Source of the DNA: Pseudomonadota bacterium
GTDB lineage: Bacteria; Pseudomonadota; Alphaproteobacteria; Rhizobiales; Xanthobacteraceae
Direction: 5' to 3'
Length of the DNA: 13,892 nt
NCBI GenBank assembly: GCA_023386635.1
Contig: JAEWJH010000087.1
Coordinates: 1 to 13,892 of the forward strand
Shown here: positions 1 through 6,237 of the stretch, piece after piece
Layout of the letters: each line of letters starts with the position of its first letter
Position numbering within the stretch: position 1 is the stretch's first letter
The notes under the pieces: generated by a model
Told to the model about the DNA's origin: nothing
Database searches by the model: none
Seen by the model: the letters and a program-made list of their open reading frames with translations, nothing else
Position numbers and translations under genes: made by a program

Positions 1-206
1 TCTTGATGTTGGTCAGAAATGTCCTGTCGGCGCGCGTGATCGCTCGCCGGGAGCGGGCGTCAAATACGAAATATTCTTCTTCGAGACCGATCGAATACAT
101 GAGTTCCGGGAATGTGAAGGCGCAGGAAAACGCTATCGCGCGCCGGAAGTTCCTGCAATCGATCGGAGAATTTTACAGATTTATCTGTGGGTTAACGTGC
201 GGCCAT
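1..206. other. intergenic region left of the dsbA-like gene
   Basis: I see no convincing gene here; the plus-strand frame that crosses it continues antisense through the DsbA-like gene and looks like a shadow. It is the 3' flank of the minus-strand protease/DsbA pair. Two inverted repeats are visible: GCAGGAA at 122-128 pairs with TTCCTGC at 150-156, and ACAGAT at 175-180 pairs with ATCTGT at 183-188 around a 2-nt centre. Neither is followed by a T-run in the minus direction, so neither is a good intrinsic terminator. A gene starting beyond the left edge may use this stretch as its leader, but that cannot be seen. Confidence 0.5.
175..188. repeat. 14-bp near-palindrome ACAGAT-TT-ATCTGT
   Basis: Two 6-bp arms match perfectly around a TT centre, about 20 bp past the stop codon of the DsbA-like gene. 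The short centre suits a dimeric DNA-binding site better than an RNA hairpin, and there is no T-run on the minus strand to make it a terminator. It could serve a gene beyond the left edge, or be chance in an AT-richer spacer. Confidence 0.3.
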
Positions 207-986
207 TTAACACGAGGCCTTGCCGCAACGCGCGGTGTTGACCTTCTGCCTCAATGTGTCGAGGCCGACCGCGCCGATCACCACCTGGTCGCCGATCACG
301 TAGCTCGGCGTGCCGTTGAGACCGAGCGCTTCGGCGAGCTTGAAGCTTTCCTGCAACGAGGTGTTCACCTCGGGGCTGGCGAGATCCTTTTCGAGACGCG
401 CCATGTCGAGACCGGCTTCCTTGGCGGCGGCCATCGCGCGCGCCTTGTCCGCCTGACCGCGGCCGCTCAACAGCTTCTGGTGGAAGTCGAGATACTTCTT
501 GCCGGTCTTGTCCTGCATGCGCACGGCGACGGCAACCTTGGCGGCTTCGACCGAGCCCGGTCCGAGCACAGGGAATTCCTTGAGCACGACCTTGAGGTTC
601 GGGTCCTTCATGAGCTCCATCATGTCGGTCATGGCGCGCTTGCAGTAGCCGCAATTGTAATCGAAGAATTCGACGAAGGTGACGTTGCCCTGCGGATTGC
701 CGATCGTCACCTGATAGGGCGACGAATAGAGCGCCTTGGCGTGCGTCGCGACCGCGGACTTATGCCGATCTGCTTCCGCCGCGGTTTGCTTCTTCTCCAG
801 CTCCATCATCACTTCCTGGAGCAGTTCGGGGTTCTTCAAAAGATAATCGCGGATCACGCCTTCGATCTGCGTGCGCTGCGCGGCGGTGAGGTCCTGCGCG
901 GCCGCGGGCTGTATGGACATCGGCTGCAGGGCCATGGTGGCGGCCAATGCGGCGGCGGCAGCGGCGAGACGGAAACGGGTCAGCAT
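207..986 (-). CDS. DsbA-family periplasmic thiol:disulfide oxidoreductase
   Basis: This 259-aa protein begins with a hydrophobic Ala-rich signal peptide (about residues 1-31, ending near AAA-Q). It then has a helical stretch (about 33-85) and a thioredoxin-fold domain with the catalytic motif C112-G-Y-C115 preceded by FFDYN. The cis-proline loop is T226-P227. Two further cysteines, C254 and C259, sit at the extreme C-terminus. Family knowledge: such proteins (DsbA/Com1/ScsC-like) oxidise or isomerise disulfides in exported proteins. The N-terminal helical part before the thioredoxin fold resembles the Com1/ScsC oligomerisation arm, so it might be an isomerase; this is inference. I chose the ATG at 986 because AAGGA lies 9 nt upstream; an in-frame ATG at 992 is the close alternative. 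The gene lies 40 bp downstream of the M48 protease on the same strand, which suggests co-transcription. Confidence 0.9.
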   Translation of the reverse strand: MLTRFRLAAAAAALAATMALQPMSIQPAAAQDLTAAQRTQIEGVIRDYLLKNPELLQEVMMELEKKQTAAEADRHKSAVATHAKALYSSPYQVTIGNPQGNVTFVEFFDYNCGYCKRAMTDMMELMKDPNLKVVLKEFPVLGPGSVEAAKVAVAVRMQDKTGKKYLDFHQKLLSGRGQADKARAMAAAKEAGLDMARLEKDLASPEVNTSLQESFKLAEALGLNGTPSYVIGDQVVIGAVGLDTLRQKVNTARCGKASC

Positions 987-1026
987 TGGCATTGATCCTT
1001 GCATGAGAGGGGGACAGGCCGGAGCA

Positions 1027-2517
1027 TCAGTTGGGTCTTTCCCCAGGGCCGGCCTTGATGTTGGCGAGATCGTCGGCGCGCACCCAGGCGGGCGAGCCGA
1101 TCGGCAGTCGGTTTTTCGCGCGCGTGGCAAGCTGGCGCGCGGTGCGGTTGTCGCCGCGATAGAACGCGGCCTGCGCCGAGGCGAGGTCGGCCTGCGCGAG
1201 ATCGCCCTTGCGGCCATAGGCCATGGCGAGCTGCGTATAGGCTTCCGGCACCTCCGGCTCGCGGCTCAGCGCGAGGCGCAGCAGCGAGGCGGCTTCATCG
1301 GCATGCGCCTTGTTGCCGGTGGCGTTGAGCGCCTGCGCCAGCAGGATCTGGATCAGCGCCGGCGTCGGCGCGAGGTGTGCGGCGCGGCGCAGCGGCGCAA
1401 TCGCTTCCGCCGGATGCCCGCCCTCGAGCAGCGCCTGCCCCTTGAGCTCGTGAAAATAGGCGTTGTTCGGCATCTCGCGGATCAGCGCGTCGATCTGTGC
1501 CACCGCATTGCGCAGGTCGCCGTGGCGATAGGTGGCGATCGCGCGGGCATAGCGGGCCGGCAGACTCGTATCGCTGAGTGGATAGCGGCGGCCGACGCTC
1601 TCGCCGCGATCAATGAAGCCGTAGAGCTTGGCGCGCACCAGATCGTGACGCAGTTGCAGTTCGGGCGAATCCTTCTTGTCCCAGGTCGGGCTCGCTCTGG
1701 CGAGCACCTCGAGCGAGGCGACGCGCTCGGCCGGCATCGGATGCGATTGCTGGTAGGGATCCGCATAGCGCGCGGAGAACAGCATCTGGTCGCTGAGCCG
1801 CTTGAAGGAATCGTACAGGCCCTTGGTGGACTGGCCGGTGGCGGTGAGGAATTTCACCGCGGCGCGGTCGGCCTGTTCTTCCTGACTGCGCTGATAAGAG
1901 AGCAGCGAGCGGCGCAGGGCCTCCTGCGGCGCCAGCACCGCGGCGACGCCGGCATTGCCGATGCCGTTGTTCGGGCCGCTGCGCGCGCCGGCGACCATCG
2001 CGCCGATGCCGAGCAGCATGGCGATGATCGAGGCGGTCTGCGCGGCGGCGAGTTGTTCCCGCAGCCGCGAGAGATGCCCGCCGGCGATGTGGCCGGTCTC
2101 GTGCGCGAGCACGCCGATCACCTCGTTCGGCGTCTTCGATTCCATCAACGTGCCGGCATTGATGAAGATGCGCCGGCCGTCCATCACGAAGGCATTGAAG
2201 TTGCGATCGTTGATGATGGTGACACGGATGTTCTGTTGCGCGAGACCGGCGGCGCGCAGGATCGGCTGAGTGTAGTCGCGCAGCAGTTGTTCGGTCTCGG
2301 CATCGCGGACGGTCGGGATCTGGGGCGATTGCGCCCGCGCCGCCGGTGTCGCCAGCACGACTGCCGCAGCGGTGAGCACCGCCACCGCGCCGCGCGCGGC
2401 TTTGACAGGGTGAGTCAGATCGGGCAGCAAATCGGTAACCGTGCGAGAATGGCTGAATCCGTCGATTCCGCGCAAACTAGAGAGGCGGCCCTTTCGGGTC
2501 AACGCAAGCGAAATCAC
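1027..2517 (-). CDS. M48 family zinc metalloprotease with TPR-like C-terminal region (BepA/YfgC-like)
   Basis: The longest frame gives 496 aa. A signal peptide core lies at about residues 37-62, ending ARA-Q. The peptidase M48 domain carries the zinc motif H139-E-T-G-H143, the third-ligand motif S-Q-E213-E-Q-A-D, and a downstream SHP motif at 258-260. Residues about 310-470 are Ala/Leu-rich helical repeats with TPR character (phrases such as A-L-L-E-G-G-H-P-A-E-A). This order and length match the BepA group, periplasmic proteases and chaperones that clear stalled outer-membrane proteins. The start is doubtful. The frame opens with a GTG at 2517 that has no clear ribosome binding site and leaves 36 residues before the signal peptide, and a promoter-like TTGACC-17-TAGTTT lies inside this extension. 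A TTG at 2430 would give a normal signal peptide but also lacks a clear ribosome binding site. The DsbA-like gene follows 40 bp downstream. Confidence 0.9.
   Translation of the reverse strand: MISLALTRKGRLSSLRGIDGFSHSRTVTDLLPDLTHPVKAARGAVAVLTAAAVVLATPAARAQSPQIPTVRDAETEQLLRDYTQPILRAAGLAQQNIRVTIINDRNFNAFVMDGRRIFINAGTLMESKTPNEVIGVLAHETGHIAGGHLSRLREQLAAAQTASIIAMLLGIGAMVAGARSGPNNGIGNAGVAAVLAPQEALRRSLLSYQRSQEEQADRAAVKFLTATGQSTKGLYDSFKRLSDQMLFSARYADPYQQSHPMPAERVASLEVLARASPTWDKKDSPELQLRHDLVRAKLYGFIDRGESVGRRYPLSDTSLPARYARAIATYRHGDLRNAVAQIDALIREMPNNAYFHELKGQALLEGGHPAEAIAPLRRAAHLAPTPALIQILLAQALNATGNKAHADEAASLLRLALSREPEVPEAYTQLAMAYGRKGDLAQADLASAQAAFYRGDNRTARQLATRAKNRLPIGSPAWVRADDLANIKAGPGERPN
2474..2502 (-). 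promoter_or_regulatory. possible sigma-70-type promoter for the protease/DsbA pair
   Basis: On the minus strand, TTGACC (2502-2497) is separated by 17 bp from TAGTTT (2479-2474). The -35 element matches the consensus at 5 of 6 positions and the -10 at 3 of 6. A transcript would begin near 2467, downstream of the GTG at 2517, so this promoter and that start codon cannot both be used. It was recognised by eye only. Confidence 0.3.
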
Positions 2518-2582
2518 ATGTTTTTGTCAGGTGTTAACGGACATCAAGACGTGCGGAATACGGCGGGAGCAGGGCGGGACGC

Positions 2583-3761
2583 ATGATGCTGGATCAGGCG
2601 AAACGCGTCCTTGCGCCATCGCGTCGCAGCGATGTTCCGCCATTCATGGTGATGGACGTGATGGCGGCCGCCGCCCGCATCGAGGCGCTGGGCTCGCGCG
2701 TCATCCATATGGAGGTCGGTCAGCCGGCCGCGCCCGCGCCGCGCACGGCAATTGACGCGGCCCGTGCCGCGCTGGAGCGGCCGATCGCCTACACCGAAGC
2801 GCTCGGCCTGCCGTCGCTGCGGGCACGGATCGCGCAGCATTATCGCGAGGTCTATGACCTCGCTATTGATCCGGAGCGGGTCGCGGTAACGACCGGTTCG
2901 TCGGGCGCCTTCGTGCTCGCGTTCCTCTCGCTGTTCGAGCCGGGCGCGCGCGTCGCCATCGCCAATCCCGGCTATCCGCCGTACCGGCACATCCTCACCG
3001 CGCTCGGCTGCGAGCCGGTGCTCATTCCGACGTCGGCGGAGACGCGCTGGGCGATCACCGGCGCGGCGCTGATCGCGGCACATCGCGAGAAGCCGTTGCA
3101 AGGCTTGCTGGTCGCGAGCCCCGCCAATCCGACCGGGACGATGATGAGCGGCGATGCGTTGGCGCAACTGATAGCGGTAGCGCAGGCCGAGGGCATCCGC
3201 GTCATCTCCGACGAAATCTATCACGGTCTCGATTACGCATTCCCGGCAGAGACGGCGGCGGCGTTCTCCGAGAACGTCACCGTGATCAACTCGTTCTCCA
3301 AATATTTCTGCATGACCGGCTGGCGGATCGGCTGGCTGGTGCTGCCGCCGTCGCTGGTGCGTGCCGTGGAACGGTTGCAGCAGAACCTGGCGATCTCGGT
3401 GCCGGCGCTGTCGCAGATTGCGGCGCAGGCGGCGTTCGACGGTCGTGCCGAGATGGACGCCGTGAAGCACGGCTATGAGGAGAACCGCCGCATCCTGACG
3501 GGGGGCCTGCCGCGCGCCGGCCTCGACAAATTCCTGCCGGTCGATGGCGCGTTCTATCTCTACGCCGACATCTCGCGTTATTCGGACGACAGTTTCGATT
3601 TCGCTTCGCGGATGCTGCAGGAGACCCATGTGGCGGCGACGCCAGGTGTCGATTTCGATCCGGTCGACGGTCGCCACTTCATCCGCTTCAGTTATGCCGG
3701 CTCTGCCGCGGAGATGCATGAAGCGGTGATGCGCATCCACGACTGGCTGAAGCGGGGATAA
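2583..3761 (+). CDS. class I/II PLP-dependent aminotransferase
   Basis: This 392-aa protein has the complete fold-type I aminotransferase signature. The N-terminal G-Q-P (46-48) is the usual E/GxP substrate loop. S-P-A-N-P-T-G (179-185) holds the PLP-contacting Asn182. D210 binds the pyridine nitrogen, followed by Y213. The Schiff-base lysine is K240 in S-F-S-K, followed by the conserved M-T-G-W-R-I-G-W, and R368 near the C-terminus should bind the substrate carboxylate. The length is normal and nothing is missing. Amino acid specificity cannot be read from the sequence; relatives act on aromatic, branched-chain, aspartate or alanine-type substrates. The start is the first of two tandem ATGs, with an AGGGCGGGA-like ribosome site just upstream. 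It is divergent from the M48 gene and is followed after 4 nt by the DUF1275 gene, so it probably heads a two-gene operon. Confidence 0.92.
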   Translation: MMLDQAKRVLAPSRRSDVPPFMVMDVMAAAARIEALGSRVIHMEVGQPAAPAPRTAIDAARAALERPIAYTEALGLPSLRARIAQHYREVYDLAIDPERVAVTTGSSGAFVLAFLSLFEPGARVAIANPGYPPYRHILTALGCEPVLIPTSAETRWAITGAALIAAHREKPLQGLLVASPANPTGTMMSGDALAQLIAVAQAEGIRVISDEIYHGLDYAFPAETAAAFSENVTVINSFSKYFCMTGWRIGWLVLPPSLVRAVERLQQNLAISVPALSQIAAQAAFDGRAEMDAVKHGYEENRRILTGGLPRAGLDKFLPVDGAFYLYADISRYSDDSFDFASRMLQETHVAATPGVDFDPVDGRHFIRFSYAGSAAEMHEAVMRIHDWLKRG

Positions 3762-3765
3762 GTTG

Positions 3766-4539
3766 ATGACCCCGGCGGCATCGGCGAGCACGTCCGCCGC
3801 CAAACCGACACCGGCGCCGCTGCCGATCCCGCGTGTCATCCCGTTCACGCTCAGTGTCACCGCCGGCTTCGTCGATGGGCTGATCTTTCTCGCGCTATTC
3901 GGCCTCTATGTGGCGCAGGCGACCGGCAGCTTCGTCACCATCGGCGCGCATTGGTCGCAGCCGGAGCCCGGCGTGCTGGTGAAGGTGCTGGCGATCCCGG
4001 TCTTTCTGCTCGGTGGTGTCGTCGCCACGCTGATCGTCGCGACGATGCCGCGGCGTCGCGCGCTGCTGCTGACGCTGGCAATCGAGGAAATTCTGCTGGC
4101 GACGCTGCTCGTCGCCGGCGTGGCGGGACCCGCGGCGCGCTCGGCCGACGATCCCGTCGCGCTCGTTGCGGCGCTGTGCGGATTGATGGCGATGGGATTG
4201 CAGAGCGCGCTGGTGCGTCTGCTGATGCCGAGCTTCGGCTCGACCAATGTGATGACCACCAACACCACGGCGCTGGCGATCGATCTCACCCAGACGGCGC
4301 TGGCGTGGCTGCGCCGGTCTAAGGCGCGTGAGACGCTGACGGCGTCGCGGCGCAAGCTCGCCAATACGCTGGTGGTGGTGCTCGGGTTTCTGGTTGGCAC
4401 CACCGGCGGTGCCTTCAGCTATCACTTCGGTGGTTGGTGGGCGTTGATCGTGCCGCTCATCTTGCTCGATGCTGTCGCCGCCTGGGTCTGGTTCAGCACC
4501 CGCGAGGGCGGGCCGGTAGCGACGGCTGCCGGACCGTAA
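3766..4539 (+). CDS. DUF1275 (YoaK-type) integral membrane protein
   Basis: This 257-aa protein has a Pro/Ala-rich cytoplasmic-looking N-terminus (about 1-22). Hydrophobic segments follow at about 25-50, 65-90, 100-120, 127-145, 205-225 and 228-245, consistent with about six membrane spans. The phrase T-A-G-F-V-D-G (about 32-38), followed by an A-T-G-S-F-V-T loop, and a second block with Q-S-A-L-V-R and T-T-N-T-T near residues 145-170, match the DUF1275 family pattern. The molecular function of that family is not established, although transport is often suggested. The ATG at 3766 has GGGGA about 7 nt upstream; a TTG at 3763 is the alternative. It lies 4 nt after the aminotransferase stop, so it is very likely co-transcribed, and it may export or import a compound linked to that enzyme (inference). 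Confidence 0.82.
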   Translation: MTPAASASTSAAKPTPAPLPIPRVIPFTLSVTAGFVDGLIFLALFGLYVAQATGSFVTIGAHWSQPEPGVLVKVLAIPVFLLGGVVATLIVATMPRRRALLLTLAIEEILLATLLVAGVAGPAARSADDPVALVAALCGLMAMGLQSALVRLLMPSFGSTNVMTTNTTALAIDLTQTALAWLRRSKARETLTASRRKLANTLVVVLGFLVGTTGGAFSYHFGGWWALIVPLILLDAVAAWVWFSTREGGPVATAAGP

Positions 4540-4643
4540 AGGCTTCGTTCAATTCAGCGACAGATGGCGGCCTTGATGATTTAGCCCAGCGCTTGTGCTC
4601 GGCCGCGTGTTTGACGTGTCAGGAATGACGTGTTGCGGGTTGG

Positions 4644-4910
4644 CTACCCCGTGGCTGCTGTGGTGGCAGCACCGTCGTTATGCCGCAACGATCGCAGCTC
4701 ATCGCCTTCGATGGCGACCATTTCAGTCGCCGTGCCGGTTTCCGCCGGGACCATGATCCAGCTTGCAACGCGCCGATAAACAGGAAACGAGAGGCTCTCG
4801 ATCAGTTCTTCATCGCTGATCACCTCATACACGCCGGCAGGGAAACGACGCCCTATGCTTGCGAGACCAAAAGGTCGATCTGCCGTCAAAGTCAGTCGTT
4901 TGGTGCGCAT
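4644..4910 (-). CDS. small conserved-type protein of unknown function (88 aa)
   Basis: I do not recognise a named family, but the sequence has the look of a small soluble alphaproteobacterial protein. It starts with a basic M-R-T-K-R and continues as a compact beta-like body (phrases F-P-A-G-V-Y-E-V-I-S-D-E-E-L-I and F-P-V-Y-R-R-V) up to about residue 62. It ends in a less ordered Ala/Thr-rich tail. There is no signal peptide or membrane span. The frame is open upstream to 4997, but I chose the ATG at 4910 (an adjacent ATG is at 4913) because the stop codon of the upstream 36-aa gene overlaps it (A-TGA-TG arrangement). That overlap indicates translational coupling and explains the lack of a good ribosome binding site of its own. 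Confidence 0.65.
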   Translation of the reverse strand: MRTKRLTLTADRPFGLASIGRRFPAGVYEVISDEELIESLSFPVYRRVASWIMVPAETGTATEMVAIEGDELRSLRHNDGAATTAATG

Positions 4911-5020
4911 CATGATAAGACTGCGGCAGAGCCGGCCAGACGAATACCAAGGAATGTCACAAGAATCGCGATGGCGATAATCGCAACCAGCAGCCAACTC
5001 GGCTTGACGGGCGCAAGCAT
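4910..5020 (-). CDS. 36-aa single-span membrane peptide, coupled to the downstream gene
   Basis: This short gene encodes a peptide with a Pro/Lys/Ser N-terminus (M-L-A-P-V-K-P-S-W), one hydrophobic span of about 20 residues (about 10-29) and a short tail with a single Arg. AGGGA stands about 10 nt before the ATG at 5020, which is a credible ribosome binding site. The TGA at 4912-4910 overlaps the tandem ATGs of the next gene, a classic coupling layout. The positive charge before the span and the Trp at its edge fit a small inner-membrane protein. I know no named homologue. The pair 5020-4644 is likely transcribed from the gap shared with the divergent plus-strand genes. Confidence 0.6.
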   Translation of the reverse strand: MLAPVKPSWLLVAIIAIAILVTFLGIRLAGSAAVLS

Positions 5021-5238
5021 GTCGTTGTTTTCCCTGAGGGGTGTGGGTAACGCCGGTTAGACCGTCGCTTTATAGAGGTGGGGACGCGCCCTCATGGGCA
5101 CAAGGCGATCAAATTTAAATAGTCATTGGCGAGGTTGATAGGGTTTGCGCCCTCGTATTTCCCTCGGGGCACCCCACTTCAATGCTGTTCCCTCACATTA
5201 TCTCTCCCGTCAGACGGAGATTTGGAAAGCGCGTCCCG
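5021..5238. other. divergent intergenic region between two small-gene clusters
   Basis: This 218-bp gap should contain promoters for the minus-strand pair starting at 5020 and the plus-strand genes starting near 5239. It is AT-richer than the flanks and includes the palindrome ATTTAAAT and two copies of GCGCCCTC. The minus strand has CTATAAAG about 55 nt before the 5020 start, a possible -10 box with no good -35. I could not settle on a promoter for the plus-strand genes. A frame open from the ATG at 5182 enters this gap but lacks a ribosome binding site there. Confidence 0.4.
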
Positions 5239-5496
5239 ATGGTCACATCCCACGAAGACCGCTCACGCGCGGATCAAACGTCAGAACAGGTTTTGAGGGT
5301 TCGCGCAGTCAAGCTCGCTGCTGAAGAGGAGCATGTTCTGCGCTGTTTAGGCGCTGCTGTGATGATGCAGTGGAATACATTACCGGCGAAGCTCCAACGC
5401 GAGCTTTGTGACAGCGCCGGCTCAACGGGAGAGCTGCTCGCAACCGAAGAGCTGCGCGGACAGATCGCGCGCTTCCTTCACAAACACAATTCCTGA
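5239..5496 (+). CDS. small hypothetical protein (85 aa)
   Basis: I recognise no named family. The protein is soluble and charged. An N-terminal stretch rich in Asp/Arg/Ser (1-20) is followed by a helical body with E-E-E-H-V-L-R-C-L-G-A-A-V, then Q-W-N-T-L-P and L-Q-R-E-L, ending in a basic amphipathic helix (L-R-G-Q-I-A-R-F-L-H-K-H). The pattern of a W-x-x-L-P turn followed by helices is seen in small alphaproteobacterial proteins of unknown role. The ATG at 5239 has GGAAA about 10 nt upstream; an in-frame ATG at 5182 would add 19 residues but has no ribosome site. The next gene begins 18 nt after the stop, so the two are probably one transcription unit. Confidence 0.6.
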   Translation: MVTSHEDRSRADQTSEQVLRVRAVKLAAEEEHVLRCLGAAVMMQWNTLPAKLQRELCDSAGSTGELLATEELRGQIARFLHKHNS

Positions 5497-5514
5497 ACAG
5501 GAACGGAAACAACG

Positions 5515-5814
5515 ATGATCATGTCCAGCAACGATCACGCCGCGCAAAGGCCCGATATAACCCGGTGGGATAACGAAGGTGGCGCTCCTGGCCAGCGCGA
5601 CCGCTCTCGGCGCCATGAAAAAATTTCCGCGCTCAAGACCGAAATCCGGTCCCATGGCAAGGCTATCCAGGACCTGCTCTCATCGGGACAGAAATGCCCG
5701 GACGCTTCACGCGCCCTTCAACGGAAGAAAGCGACTCTCGCAAGTCTCCAGCTGACGCGCTGGCCGCGCCTGTCGCTTGATTTCGCCAGCAAAGCGTTCG
5801 CTGCTGGAAAGTAA
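5515..5814 (+). CDS. small basic hypothetical protein (99 aa)
   Basis: No family is recognised. The protein is strongly hydrophilic and basic. An N-terminal half full of Asp, Gln, Arg and Gly is followed by a helix with heptad-like spacing (about 37-55, K-I-S-A-L-K-T-E-I) that could form a short coiled coil. A second helix with K-K-A-T-L-A-S-L-Q-L comes before the C-terminus. There is one Cys and no membrane span. The start is ATG at 5515 (another in frame at 5521), preceded by AGGAA and GGAAA motifs within 15 nt. It follows the 85-aa gene by 18 nt. A charged helical protein of this size could bind nucleic acid or a partner, but nothing in the sequence establishes that. Confidence 0.55.
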   Translation: MIMSSNDHAAQRPDITRWDNEGGAPGQRDRSRRHEKISALKTEIRSHGKAIQDLLSSGQKCPDASRALQRKKATLASLQLTRWPRLSLDFASKAFAAGK

Positions 5815-5858
5815 CGCTCCGCTTGCAGTCTGCATCATTCAACAACAGGAGTGTCGTC

Positions 5859-5936
5859 ATGGCTTTATGGTTTGTGCCGCCGATCGTCATTCCCATCGCA
5901 CTCGTCGTTCTTATCTTTCTGGTTGCCGTTTTTTGA
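5859..5936 (+). CDS. 25-aa hydrophobic membrane microprotein
   Basis: An ATG at 5859 preceded by AGGAG with 7-nt spacing opens a 25-codon frame ending in TGA. The product is almost entirely hydrophobic: M-A-L-W-F-V-P-P, then Ile/Val/Leu residues to a terminal V-A-V-F. It is just long enough for one membrane span, with a Pro-Pro kink near its start. The strong ribosome site and the uninterrupted hydrophobic content argue that it is translated. Small single-span peptides of this type often modulate transporters or sensor kinases; no partner can be named here. It sits 44 nt after the 99-aa gene. Confidence 0.55.
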   Translation: MALWFVPPIVIPIALVVLIFLVAVF

Positions 5937-6057
5937 TCCTCATTCAATGCGTGTTCGAGTTGCGCGAACGCCGTGCTGGCGAGCCGTTCCTTGTTTTTAA
6001 TGACCACGCGTCACCGATAACGAAACGCGCGACCACGTTCTTTCAGGGAGATTTGCG

Positions 6058-6237
6058 ATGACATTACCTTCAAACGTCTTGCAGCCAAAAGTCTTGCCGC
6101 CAAAAGTCTTGCCGCGATCCCGCGCGCAAGCGATTCACGTCCCACTGCGCAATCCGCTGATGGAGATCATGGTATTCTCGGCCGTGATGGCTGTGTTTAT
6201 CCTTGTTTCGATGCTGCTTGGTAACCTTCGTCTTTAG
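6058..6237 (+). CDS. 59-aa single-span membrane protein with pentapeptide repeat N-terminus
   Basis: The ATG at 6058 has AGGGAG 8 nt upstream. The N-terminal part contains three tandem five-residue units (N-V-L-Q-P, K-V-L-P-P, K-V-L-P-R, residues 6-20), then a basic stretch (R-S-R-A-Q, then H and R). One hydrophobic segment follows (about 37-55) and a short L-R-L end. The positive charge before the span predicts a cytoplasmic N-terminus. No family is recognised. The stop codon (6235-6237) overlaps the stop of the convergent MetE-like gene (6234-6236), so no terminator fits between them. Confidence 0.6.
   Translation: MTLPSNVLQPKVLPPKVLPRSRAQAIHVPLRNPLMEIMVFSAVMAVFILVSMLLGNLRL
6073..6117 (+). 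repeat. three tandem 15-bp repeats inside the 59-aa gene
   Basis: Units at 6073-6087, 6088-6102 and 6103-6117 share the core A-A-(A/C)-GTCTTGC-(A/C)-GC. Unit 2 differs from units 1 and 3 at only a few bases. Because 15 is a multiple of three, copy-number change would keep the frame and add or remove V-L-P-type pentapeptides. This looks like a slippage-prone coding microsatellite. Confidence 0.75.

Noticed and set aside
871..2586. Plus-strand open frame of 571 codons opposite the M48 protease
   Set aside because: The minus strand encodes a clear zinc protease with HExxH and a signal peptide. The plus frame is Arg/Gly/Ala-rich with no motif.
2544..3860. Minus-strand open frame of 438 codons opposite the aminotransferase
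   Set aside because: Shadow frame. The aminotransferase on the other strand has every catalytic residue.
5777..6061. Plus-strand frame of 94 codons across the 25-aa gene
   Set aside because: It overlaps the better-supported 25-aa frame in another phase and has no ribosome site. A fragment at about 5940-6000 (F-E-L-R-E-R-R) looks protein-like but lacks a start.
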